Source: CAIMZW01 sp037135095 (GTDB lineage Bacteria; Actinomycetota; Actinomycetes; Nanopelagicales; Nanopelagicaceae). Taken from it: 8,289 nucleotides of DNA. The DNA is taken from contig JBAXKZ010000038.1 of NCBI GenBank assembly GCA_037135095.1, positions 1-8,289 of the forward strand, read 5' to 3'. The position numbers and the translations under genes were made by a program. The notes beneath the pieces were generated by a model. The model worked only from the letters and a program-made list of their open reading frames with translations, was not told where the DNA came from and did no database searches. Shown here piece after piece: positions 1 to 6,012 of the stretch (position 1 is its first letter; every line of letters starts with the position of its first letter).

Positions 1-63
1 ACCATTACGACGAATGACTTTGCACTTGTCGCAAATCTTCTTCACGCTTGGCTTGACCTTCAC
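1..63 (-). CDS. rpmJ: 50S ribosomal protein L36, zinc type (3' end cut by window edge)
   Basis: This is the start of the gene for L36, the smallest large-subunit protein, which binds 23S rRNA. The 21 visible residues read MKVKPSVKKICDKCKVIRRN followed by G, an exact family-type N-terminus. Cys11 and Cys14 form the first half of the zinc ribbon, so this is the zinc-binding (C+) form. L36 is normally about 37 residues, so roughly 16 residues lie outside the window. The start codon is GTG at 61-63, chosen because AAGGAG (71-76) sits 7 nt upstream and because translation from it matches the family start. It follows infA by 48 nt; in actinobacteria rpsM usually comes next, beyond the edge. The identification is firm although the gene is partial. 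Confidence 0.93.
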   Translation of the reverse strand, partial: MKVKPSVKKICDKCKVIRRNG

Positions 64-70
64 GATTTAG

Positions 71-76
71 CTCCTT
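71..76 (-). promoter_or_regulatory. Shine-Dalgarno sequence of rpmJ
   Basis: On the minus strand this reads AAGGAG, a strong match to the anti-SD sequence, 7 nt before the GTG start of rpmJ. It supports the non-ATG start. Confidence 0.8.
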
Positions 77-90
77 CATTAACGAGTGAC

Positions 91-109
91 GGCAATTGCT
101 TGCCGGCAA
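91..109 (-). repeat. Overlapping short palindromes between infA and rpmJ
   Basis: The 48-nt infA-rpmJ gap contains a perfect 10-nt palindrome, TTGCCGGCAA (100-109). It overlaps a possible hairpin with stem GGCAA/TTGCC (91-95 with 100-104) and a 4-nt loop; GCAATTGC (92-99) is also self-complementary. No T-run follows on the minus strand, so this is not an intrinsic terminator. The alternative pairings are mutually exclusive. Function is unknown; it may be a weak mRNA structure or chance. Confidence 0.35.
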
Positions 110-111
110 AA

Positions 112-333
112 TTACTTATAGCGATAAATAATGCGACCTCGGGTGAGGTCATATGGACTGAGTTCAACAATCACACGATCTTCGGGAAGGATGCGAATGT
201 AGTTCTGTCGCATCTTGCCGCTGATATGAGCAAGAACTCGGTGTCCATTAGTTAGTTCAACTCTAAACATGGCGTTCGGTAGCGCTTCAGCAACGGTGCC
301 TTCGATTTCGATCGCGCCGTCTTTCTTGGCCAA
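112..333 (-). CDS. infA: Translation initiation factor IF-1
   Basis: IF-1 is a single S1/OB-fold protein that binds the 30S A site and helps IF-2 and IF-3 place the initiator tRNA. The 73 residues cover the full family length, from MAKKDGAIEIEG through the conserved core HISGKMRQNYIRILPEDRV (residues 36-54) to the C-terminal YDLTRGRIIYRYK. The start is TTG at 331-333. The family N-terminus begins exactly there, and the frame meets a TAA stop seven codons upstream, at 352-354, with no ATG or GTG between. The ribosome site is weak: AGG at 340-342, 6 nt away, within TAAGTAGGT. A 170-nt gap separates it from the amidohydrolase gene, so it may have its own promoter. The TTG start with a poor SD is unusual for an essential factor and may limit its synthesis. 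Confidence 0.97.
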   Translation of the reverse strand: MAKKDGAIEIEGTVAEALPNAMFRVELTNGHRVLAHISGKMRQNYIRILPEDRVIVELSPYDLTRGRIIYRYK

Positions 334-503
334 GCGGTACCTACTTATCTGTTAAAGGTTGGACGAACTGGTAACTCTTTGCCACTTCCCGAAGGCGCAG
401 CAAAAAACCCGCCTATTTCTAAGCAGAGGAGCAGTTTAGGGCAGAAGCGCCAATTGGGGAAATCCGCGGCTTTTGCCCATCGGCGTGGTACAAGTTAGTG
501 GTC
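334..503 (-). other. 170-nt intergenic region upstream of infA
   Basis: This is the longest gap in the window and the likeliest place for an internal promoter or processing site. On the minus strand it contains a T6 run preceded by GGG (plus 402-410), but only an imperfect, GU-rich 6-bp stem (CTGCTT with AGGCGG) lies before it, so a terminator is not convincing. Nearer infA, TTACCA and CAGATA are separated by 17 nt, a poor match to a sigma70-type promoter. CCAATTGG (450-457) is a perfect 8-nt palindrome. I see no small gene with a convincing ribosome site. Any regulatory role is inferred from gap length alone. Confidence 0.35.
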
Positions 504-1553
504 CTAGAGCTTGGGCGATCGCAGGATTGATCCCCGAGATATGACCCAGTCTGGGTGAGCCAAAATTGCCAAATCTTGGCGTGGGTCACTGCGGTAGATC
601 GTGGCATCGGCGCTCTGACCAGCGGCCAGCGCCCCTAGGCCTAAGAATTCGCGCGCCCGCCATGATGCGGCGCCAATTGCGGCGGCGGGATTTGCCCCTG
701 CCGCCGCCAAGGCTTGAATCTCATCGATAATCGAAAGTTCGCCAGAATCGGTGCCGGCCAAGACTGTTACCCCAGCGGCGAGCGCTGACTGAATTAAATG
801 TGGATGGCGTTCGGTGCCACCTACATACCAATCGCGCTTCGCGGATGGTTCTTGGGCACGAAATCGCTCAACCGATTGGTTAAAAATCGCTAGCGTCGGA
901 ACCAAAGCGGTGCCCTGGGAAGCCATTTGGGTAAGTAGCTCTTCATTTAGCCACATGCCATGTTCGAGCGAATCCACGCCGGCTAAAACCGCAGCGGTAC
1001 TACCAGCCTCATTTTGGGAGTGGACAGCGACGCGCCCGTTGACTTCATGTACTGCAGCGACAATTTCCTTCATCACTTCAAGGGAGATGGCTTCGTCTTC
1101 AATCCCCCAGTCGGCGATGATTTTGCACCAACCCGTAGCGCTCGCCTGCACAGCAGCAACCCTAGGAAATTCGGCATCACTGACTCGACGGCCCCAGCCA
1201 GTAATAAATTGGCCAGGTTTGGCCAGCCACGGTCCAGCATGAAAAGCGACTGGCAGTTCTGGATCTCTTCCAAACCAATCAGGCGGTGTGCTTGCAAGCC
1301 CTGGGCTGCGAATTGCAATTACGCCATGGTCAATATCGCGAAGTAACTCAGCGCGAAGCAATTTTTCATCAATCGGCTGACCAGCTTTTGTGGCGCCTGG
1401 GTGGGTATGAACATCAACCAAACCAGGAAGTATCCAACCTTCGATTCGCTGATCTAGATCGAGTGAATATTGGTCATCCCATTTACCATCGACGATCGTA
1501 AAATCGATCTGCTCTTCATTAGGTAATGCGATTCCAGTAACACGAAGGCTCAT
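504..1553 (-). CDS. Amidohydrolase-superfamily metal-dependent hydrolase (imidazolonepropionase/prolidase-like)
   Basis: This is a 349-residue TIM-barrel amidohydrolase, probably cytoplasmic since no signal peptide is visible. All expected metal ligands are present: HTH (His49, His51) after the strand LPGLVDV, Lys144 in GWCKIIADWG (position of the carboxylated bridging lysine), His178 in AVHSQNE, His198 in LEHG and Asp269 in AGTDSG. The ends (about 1-40 and 309-341, the latter GQSADATIYRSDP...VISRGS) form the small beta-sandwich typical of COG1228-type enzymes. Substrate cannot be read from sequence; relatives act on dipeptides, imidazolones and other cyclic or linear amides. At 349 residues it is shorter than the roughly 400 usual in this group. 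ATG at 1551-1553 follows GGGAG (1561-1565) by 7 nt, and the gene lies 16 nt after map, so co-transcription is very likely. Its 3' part is locally G+C-rich (hand count about 67-72% over 601-720). Family call firm, reaction unknown. Confidence 0.85.
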   Translation of the reverse strand: MSLRVTGIALPNEEQIDFTIVDGKWDDQYSLDLDQRIEGWILPGLVDVHTHPGATKAGQPIDEKLLRAELLRDIDHGVIAIRSPGLASTPPDWFGRDPELPVAFHAGPWLAKPGQFITGWGRRVSDAEFPRVAAVQASATGWCKIIADWGIEDEAISLEVMKEIVAAVHEVNGRVAVHSQNEAGSTAAVLAGVDSLEHGMWLNEELLTQMASQGTALVPTLAIFNQSVERFRAQEPSAKRDWYVGGTERHPHLIQSALAAGVTVLAGTDSGELSIIDEIQALAAAGANPAAAIGAASWRAREFLGLGALAAGQSADATIYRSDPRQDLAILAHPDWVISRGSILRSPKL

Positions 1554-1569
1554 CGATGAACTCCCGTGG

Positions 1570-2382
1570 CTATGAAAGTAGGTCGGAGATTTCGATGCCG
1601 AGCGCAGCTAACTTTGCTTGGCCGCCATCAAGGGCTGTTAAAACAAAAGGCTTGCCATCTGGAAGTAGTGCATAAGAATGCTCGAAATGCGCGCCCATAG
1701 ATTTATCGGCAGAGATTACGGTCCATTCATCGGACAATATTTTGGTCTTTGCGCTTCCCCTTGTGATCATCGGCTCGATGGCCAACGCGATGCCGGTAGT
1801 CAGCACTGGACCGAATCCAGCCTGGCCATAATTTAAGATGTGTGGCTCCATATGCATTTCAGAACCGATTCCATGTCCACCGTACTCACGAAGAATTCCA
1901 TAGTTGCCTTGAGAATTAATGTAACTCTCGATCGCAAAGGAGATATCAGTTAAGTGAGCTCCTAAGGATCCAGCGGCAATGCCACGCCACATTGACTCTT
2001 CACAGGTATCCATTAACTTTTGATCGGCCGGGTTTACCTGGCCGACGCCGATAGAAAAAGCAGAATCTCCATGCCAGCCTTCAACGATCGCGCCGAAATC
2101 GATTGAAACGATATCGCCAGCGTGAATTGGTCGCTCATTGGGAATACCGTGGACGATCTCGTGATTGATCGAAGCGCAGATGACATTGGGATAGCCGTGG
2201 TAGCCAAGAAATGAAGGAATCGCTCCTCTGGATTTCAAATGGTCCGCTGCAATGGCATCTAATTCAAGGGTAGTAACACCAATCGCGATCGCCGACTTCA
2301 TTAGCTCCAGCGCTTCCGCCACAACAATTCCAGCTTTGCGCATAGAGCGAAACTGTTCGAGAGTTTTTACTTGAATAACCAT
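1570..2382 (-). CDS. map: Type I methionine aminopeptidase
   Basis: MetAP removes the initiator methionine from nascent proteins with a small second residue, acting at the ribosome exit. The 270-residue pita-bread fold carries all five dimetal ligands: Asp95 (SIDFG), Asp106 (HGDSA), His170 (GGHGIG), Glu203 (AIEPM) and Glu234 (HFEHS). Catalytic His78 (NHEIVHGIP) and His177 are also present. There is no N-terminal SH3-binding or zinc-finger extension, so this is the short type Ia form. The start is ATG at 2380-2382, 9 nt after the adk stop, in agreement with the family N-terminus. No strong SD precedes it, so it is probably translated by coupling from adk. The adk-map order is the standard tail of the spc operon in actinobacteria and many Firmicutes. 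Confidence 0.97.
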   Translation of the reverse strand: MVIQVKTLEQFRSMRKAGIVVAEALELMKSAIAIGVTTLELDAIAADHLKSRGAIPSFLGYHGYPNVICASINHEIVHGIPNERPIHAGDIVSIDFGAIVEGWHGDSAFSIGVGQVNPADQKLMDTCEESMWRGIAAGSLGAHLTDISFAIESYINSQGNYGILREYGGHGIGSEMHMEPHILNYGQAGFGPVLTTGIALAIEPMITRGSAKTKILSDEWTVISADKSMGAHFEHSYALLPDGKPFVLTALDGGQAKLAALGIEISDLLS

Positions 2383-2391
2383 GTTAACCAG

Positions 2392-3045
2392 TTAGGAAAT
2401 TACTGCACTCAACGCTGCGATTGATCGCTGCGATATTTCTGAAACATCACCTAATGCCATGATCGATATCAAAAGACCTTCACCACGATAGAAAGCGATG
2501 ATCGGCTTAGTTTGCTCGCTATAAACCTCAAGCCGGCGTTGTATTACTTCTGCTTTATCATCTTCGCGTTGATATAGCTCGCCCTGGCAGTTGTCGCAGA
2601 TTCCGTCAACTTTCGAGGGAGCATTTTCGGTATGAAATGAGGCGCCGCAGTTGCGACAGGTTCGACGGCCCGAAATTCTGCTAATGATCTCCTGATCATC
2701 AATAGAAAGTTCGAGAACTGCATCAAGTGAGGAATGTTTTTCGGCGAGGATTGCGCGCAGCACTTCCGCCTGAAAAACATTTCGTGGGAAGCCATCCAAG
2801 AGAAAACCATTTACTAAGTCGTCTTGATTTAGGCGATCCTTGACCATCTCGTTGGTGACAGTATCTGGAACAAGTTCGCCCTTATCCATATAGGACTTAG
2901 CCAAAGTGCCGAGCTCTGTTCCACCTTTTAAGTTGGCACGAAAAATATCACCCGTTGAAATATGCGGGATGTTGTAGTGCGAGGCAAGAAGAACCGCTTG
3001 GGTACCTTTTCCCGCACCTGGTGGACCAACCAGGATTAATCGCAT
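2392..3045 (-). CDS. adk: Adenylate kinase, long form with zinc-type LID
   Basis: Adk interconverts ATP + AMP and 2 ADP in the cytoplasm. The 217 residues show the P-loop GPPGAGKGT (7-15), the AMP-binding STGD (30-33) and DGFPRN (84-89), and the LID beginning near GRRTCRNCG. Four cysteines in two CxxC pairs (130/133 and 150/153) form a structural zinc site. The enzyme is therefore the long zinc-LID form, unlike the short form of about 181 residues in Mycobacterium. ATG at 3043-3045 overlaps the secY stop by one base (TAATG). GAGGGG in the last secY codons lies about 11 nt upstream, so translation is probably coupled to secY. Neighbours secY and map give the usual order. Confidence 0.98.
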   Translation of the reverse strand: MRLILVGPPGAGKGTQAVLLASHYNIPHISTGDIFRANLKGGTELGTLAKSYMDKGELVPDTVTNEMVKDRLNQDDLVNGFLLDGFPRNVFQAEVLRAILAEKHSSLDAVLELSIDDQEIISRISGRRTCRNCGASFHTENAPSKVDGICDNCQGELYQREDDKAEVIQRRLEVYSEQTKPIIAFYRGEGLLISIMALGDVSEISQRSIAALSAVIS

Positions 3046-4340
3046 TAGCGCAAGAACCCCTCATATGAGCGCTGTTGCAATTGGCTTTCAATCTGCTTGG
3101 CAGTGTCCAGACCAACACCTACGACGATCAAAATGGCAGTTCCGCCGAATGGGAAGTTAGTACTGGCATTAAATAAAATCAAAGCGATGATCGGAATAAT
3201 CGCGACGAAGGCCAAGTACAACGACCCTGGTGCTGTAATCCGAGATAGAACATATTGAAGATATTCGGCTGTTGGACGACCGGCGCGAATACCTGGGATG
3301 AAGCCGCCGTACTTCTTCATATTTTCTGCAACTTCATCGGGATTGAAGGTAATTGCAACATAGAAATAGGTGAAGAAGATAATTAGCAAAGCGTAGGAAA
3401 TAATATAAATTGGGTGGTCGCCCTTAACAAAGTTCTTTTGGATCCAAATTGACCACTTGGCGGTACTACCCGAGAAGTTAACGATCAGCGATGGAATGTA
3501 AAGAAGCGATGAGGCGAAAATAACTGGGATAACGCCAGCTTGGTTTACCTTGATTGGAATATAAGTACTGGTGCCACCGTAGCTCTGACGGCCCACTTGG
3601 CGCTTGGCGTATTGAACTGGAATACGGCGTTGCGCCTGCTCAACAAATACAACCGCAGCAACAACAAGTACACCGACCGCAATAACAAAGAGGAAGGCGA
3701 ACAAGCCTTTCTGCAACTTGATCGACCAAAGTTGAGTTGGGAAACCAGCGGCGATCGAGGTGAAGATCAAGATCGACATTCCGTTACCGACGCCACGATC
3801 GGTGATTAGTTCACCCAACCACATGATTACCGAGGTGCCGGCGCTCATTACGAAAACCATCGTAACGATCCGGGTCCAAGATGCATCAGGAATGATTGGA
3901 TAAGAACAGCCACTGAAGAGACGACCAGGGGTACGAGCAACTGCAATTAAGCCAGTTGACTGCAAGATCGCCAAGCCGACCGTCAAATAACGGGTGTACT
4001 GGGTTAGCTTTGCAGTTCCGGACTGTCCTTCATTCTTCAATGTTTCAAAGCGTGGAATAACAACGGTTAGCAATTGAATAATGATTGAGCTGGTGATGTA
4101 AGGCATGATGCCCAACGCAAAAACGGATAAGTGCAAAAGTGCGCCACCACTGAAGAGGTTAACCAGACCGAAGAGGCCGCCAGAGTTGGCCTGCTTTAGG
4201 CAGGTAGCAACGTTGGCATAGGAGACGCCTGGAGTCGGAACGATTGAGCCAAAACGGAAGAGTCCCATAATGGCGAGAGTGAAGAAAATCTTGCGGCGAA
4301 GATCCGGCGTCTTAAACGCCTTACCAAATGCTGAAAGCAA
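3045..4340 (-). CDS. secY: Preprotein translocase channel subunit SecY
   Basis: SecY is the ten-helix membrane channel of the Sec translocon, working with SecE, SecG and SecA to export or insert proteins. The 431 residues show the actinobacterial N-terminus MLSAFGKAFKTPDLRRK, the plug-region/TM2 stretch NLFSGGALLHLSVFALG (61-77), the loop ITDRGVGNG (179-187) and the cytoplasmic loop EQAQRRIPVQYAKR (234-247). Hydrophobic helices continue through about residue 410, and the end is basic (YEGFLR). The start is TTG at 4338-4340, supported by AAGGAG 6 nt upstream and by family length; the shorter alternative at Met25 would remove the first helix. The gene follows rplO by 52 nt, an unusually roomy gap for this operon, containing a palindrome. 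The stop overlaps the adk start. Confidence 0.98.
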   Translation of the reverse strand: MLSAFGKAFKTPDLRRKIFFTLAIMGLFRFGSIVPTPGVSYANVATCLKQANSGGLFGLVNLFSGGALLHLSVFALGIMPYITSSIIIQLLTVVIPRFETLKNEGQSGTAKLTQYTRYLTVGLAILQSTGLIAVARTPGRLFSGCSYPIIPDASWTRIVTMVFVMSAGTSVIMWLGELITDRGVGNGMSILIFTSIAAGFPTQLWSIKLQKGLFAFLFVIAVGVLVVAAVVFVEQAQRRIPVQYAKRQVGRQSYGGTSTYIPIKVNQAGVIPVIFASSLLYIPSLIVNFSGSTAKWSIWIQKNFVKGDHPIYIISYALLIIFFTYFYVAITFNPDEVAENMKKYGGFIPGIRAGRPTAEYLQYVLSRITAPGSLYLAFVAIIPIIALILFNASTNFPFGGTAILIVVGVGLDTAKQIESQLQQRSYEGFLR

Positions 4341-4346
4341 TTCTTT

Positions 4347-4352
4347 CTCCTT
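4347..4352 (-). promoter_or_regulatory. Shine-Dalgarno sequence deciding the TTG start of secY
   Basis: On the minus strand this reads AAGGAG, 6 nt before the TTG at 4340-4338. It fixes the non-ATG start of secY and lies 8 nt downstream of the 14-nt palindrome at 4361-4374. Confidence 0.85.
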
Positions 4353-4360
4353 AAATCTCT

Positions 4361-4374
4361 AACCATTAATGGTT
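4361..4374 (-). repeat. Perfect 14-nt palindrome in the rplO-secY gap
   Basis: AACCATTAATGGTT is its own reverse complement. As RNA it can form a 5-bp stem with a TTAA loop; the pairing does not extend outward. No T-run follows, so it is not an intrinsic terminator. It sits 8 nt before the secY ribosome site, where a fold or bound protein could affect secY translation or mRNA processing. As DNA it also looks like an operator half-site pair, but a transcription factor site in mid-operon would be unusual. Function is unproven. Confidence 0.45.
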
Positions 4375-4392
4375 GGGTCGCACAATCAGAAC

Positions 4393-4833
4393 TTAGAGTT
4401 TCTTGGCTACTCCACCTGCGGCAGTGATCTTTTCAGATGCTGACTTAGAAAAGCCATGCGCAACGACGGTTACCTTGACGGAAATTTCGCCATTTCCAAG
4501 AATTTTAATTGGATAGCCATCACGGACGGCACCCTTTGCAATCAAATCTTCGACAGTAACGTTGCCACCCTTTGGGTAGAGCGCGTTAAGCGTTGAAACG
4601 TTGACTGGTTGGTATTCAACCCGCTCTGGGTTCTTGAATCCACGAAGTTTTGGCAACCGCATAACCAATGGCAACTGACCACCTTCGAAGCCGGCACGAA
4701 CTGTGTTACGAGCACGAGTTCCTTTACCGCCTCGACCAGCAGTCTTACCCTTTGATGCTTCACCGCGACCCTTACGGGTTCTCGCCTTTTTAGCTCCTGG
4801 AGCTGGGCGTAGATGATGAACCTTTAGCACCAT
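4393..4833 (-). CDS. rplO: 50S ribosomal protein L15
   Basis: L15 is a late-assembling large-subunit protein with a long basic N-terminal tail that threads into 23S rRNA. The 146 residues show the tail with GRGEASKGKTAGRGGKGTRA (22-41), the GFEGGQLPLVMRLPK segment (48-62) and the C-terminal signature starting KILGNGEISVKV (110-121) and continuing to about residue 141. Length is normal. ATG at 4831-4833 has a strong SD, GAGGAGGT (4843-4850), placed 9 nt upstream inside the end of rpmD; the two genes are 2 nt apart. Its order after rpmD and before secY is the standard one. Confidence 0.98.
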   Translation of the reverse strand: MVLKVHHLRPAPGAKKARTRKGRGEASKGKTAGRGGKGTRARNTVRAGFEGGQLPLVMRLPKLRGFKNPERVEYQPVNVSTLNALYPKGGNVTVEDLIAKGAVRDGYPIKILGNGEISVKVTVVAHGFSKSASEKITAAGGVAKKL

Positions 4834-4835
4834 AG

Positions 4836-5018
4836 TTATTCGACCTCCTCGACTGTGACCATATGACGTACGGCGACGACCATTCCGCGAATCTCGGGAC
4901 GATCTTCCTTCACCACAACATCACCAATTCTTTTTAAACCAAGTGAGCGAAGGGTCTCGCGATGTTCCGGGCGAGCTCCAACTTTTGAACGAAGTTGAGT
5001 TACTTTTAAACGAGGCAT
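4836..5018 (-). CDS. rpmD: 50S ribosomal protein L30
   Basis: L30 is a small large-subunit protein. The 60 residues MPRLKVTQLRSKVGA... contain the family pattern of an N-terminal beta strand (LKVTQLRS), then RETLRSLGLKRIGDVVV (21-37) and a C-terminal VRHMVTVEEV (50-59). ATG at 5016-5018 overlaps the rpsE stop by one base, with AGGTG just upstream. Its last codons hold the strong ribosome site of rplO. L30 is missing in some bacterial groups; its presence here fits Actinomycetota. Confidence 0.97.
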   Translation of the reverse strand: MPRLKVTQLRSKVGARPEHRETLRSLGLKRIGDVVVKEDRPEIRGMVVAVRHMVTVEEVE

Positions 5019-5635
5019 TACGCACCTACTGACGCGGCTACGGCACGAACAATTGCTGCTGGTGCGATCTGCTCAAGTGGAAGTCCACGACGAGCTGCAA
5101 TTGCGGAAGGATTTTCCAACGCGCGAAGTGCGGCAACTGTGGCATGAACCATGTTGATTGGGTTATTTGAACCAAGAGATTTGGTCAAGACATCTGAGAT
5201 ACCAGCGCACTCAAGAACGGCGCGAACCGGACCACCGGCGATAACTCCGGTACCTGGGCTGGCTGGACGAAGTAGAACTACGCCAGCAGCTTTCTCGCCT
5301 TGGACTGGGTGTGGGATGGTGCCGTACAAGCGAGGAACTTTGAAGAATGACTTCTTCGCCTCTTCAACTGCCTTAGCAATTGCTTGTGGAACTTCCTTGG
5401 CCTTGCCGTAACCGATACCGACTGTGCCATTCTGGTCACCAACGACAACGAGAGCGGTGAAGGAGAAGCGACGGCCACCCTTTACAACTTTCGAAACTCG
5501 ATTGATGAAGACAACGCGCTCGGTATATGGGCTCTTCTCAGCAGGGGCGCCACCATCACGGCGATCACGACGATCGCGGCGATCATTGGTCTTGCCACCC
5601 TCTTCGCGAGGAGTCTTCGCAGGAGCAATAGCCAT
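5018..5635 (-). CDS. rpsE: 30S ribosomal protein S5 with Arg/Asp-rich N-terminal extension
   Basis: S5 lies at the back of the 30S subunit and influences decoding accuracy and mRNA entry. The 205 residues contain the double-stranded RNA-binding domain with VVKGGRRFSFTALVVVGD (50-67) and VGIGYGKAKEVPQAI (72-86), followed by the C-terminal domain with RPASPGTGVIAGGPVRAVLE (123-142). The first 38 or so residues form an extra low-complexity tail that includes NDRRDRRDRRDGG (17-29), encoded by three 9-nt near-repeats. Such charged tails on S5 are known in actinobacteria. ATG at 5633-5635 overlaps the rplR stop by one base and has only a weak ribosome site (GGA 6 nt away), so coupled translation is likely. 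Confidence 0.97.
   Translation of the reverse strand: MAIAPAKTPREEGGKTNDRRDRRDRRDGGAPAEKSPYTERVVFINRVSKVVKGGRRFSFTALVVVGDQNGTVGIGYGKAKEVPQAIAKAVEEAKKSFFKVPRLYGTIPHPVQGEKAAGVVLLRPASPGTGVIAGGPVRAVLECAGISDVLTKSLGSNNPINMVHATVAALRALENPSAIAARRGLPLEQIAPAAIVRAVAASVGA
5555..5584 (-). repeat. Three tandem 9-nt near-repeats coding Asp-Arg-Arg in rpsE
   Basis: The region encodes DRRDRRDRRD (S5 residues 18-27). On the plus strand the unit resembles CGATCRCGR, repeated with small differences. The repeat is in frame, so slippage would change the tail length by three residues without breaking the gene. It lies in the unstructured N-terminal extension. Confidence 0.7.
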
Positions 5636-6012
5636 TAGAAATCCAATCCAGTAGCACGGGCACCGTCTGCCAAAGCAGCAACGCGGCCATGATATTTGTT
5701 TCCACCACGATCGAAGACGACCGTAGTAATTCCCTTTTCCTTAGCGCGCTCACCGATCAATTGACCGATTGCTCGAGCCTTGGCGCTCTTATCGCCAGTG
5801 CCGGTGCGTAGTGCGCTCTCCATGGTTGAAGCTGAAACCAAAGTCTGACCAATTGTGTCATCAACAATCTGGGCAACAAGGTGACGAGCAGAACGCGAAA
5901 CTACAAGGCGAGGACGAGCAGGAGTGCCCGAGACCTTCTTGCGAACGCGGAAATGGCGGCGGGCGCGAGCGACCTGTGATGAACCCTTACGTACTTTTAC
6001 ACCGATAGCCAT
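5635..6012 (-). CDS. rplR: 50S ribosomal protein L18
   Basis: L18 binds 5S rRNA with L5 and L25 and helps attach it to the large subunit. The 125 residues begin with a basic tail (VARARRHFRVRKKVSGTPARP, about 14-34) and end with the family signature FDRGGNKYHGRVAALADG (100-117). The fold between them matches in pattern and length. ATG at 6010-6012 overlaps the rplF stop by one base, with AGGT 8 nt upstream as ribosome site. The stop overlaps the rpsE start the same way, so rplF, rplR and rpsE form a tightly coupled group. Confidence 0.98.
   Translation of the reverse strand: MAIGVKVRKGSSQVARARRHFRVRKKVSGTPARPRLVVSRSARHLVAQIVDDTIGQTLVSASTMESALRTGTGDKSAKARAIGQLIGERAKEKGITTVVFDRGGNKYHGRVAALADGARATGLDF

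Noticed and set aside
401..440. Possible intrinsic terminator after the amidohydrolase gene (T6 run on the minus strand)
   Set aside because: Only an imperfect 6-bp stem with three G-U pairs precedes the T-run; too weak to annotate as a terminator.
419..607. Minus-strand 62-codon open frame running from the amidohydrolase 3' end into the gap
   Set aside because: Most of it overlaps the amidohydrolase C-terminal coding in another frame, and the product has no recognisable features.
814..1346. Plus-strand open frames inside the amidohydrolase gene
   Set aside because: They lie wholly antisense to a gene with intact catalytic motifs and show no recognisable protein pattern.
504..1553. Naming the amidohydrolase as HutI, dihydroorotase or prolidase
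   Set aside because: The metal ligands are shared across the superfamily; no histidine-utilisation, pyrimidine or other specific context is present to choose a substrate.
5555..5584. CRISPR or mobile-element repeat
   Set aside because: The units are 9 nt, contiguous and in frame within rpsE, with no spacers.
5151..5654. Plus-strand open frames opposite rpsE
   Set aside because: They are antisense shadows; the opposite strand encodes full-length S5, and Arg/Ser-rich low-complexity content is what that antisense reading would give.
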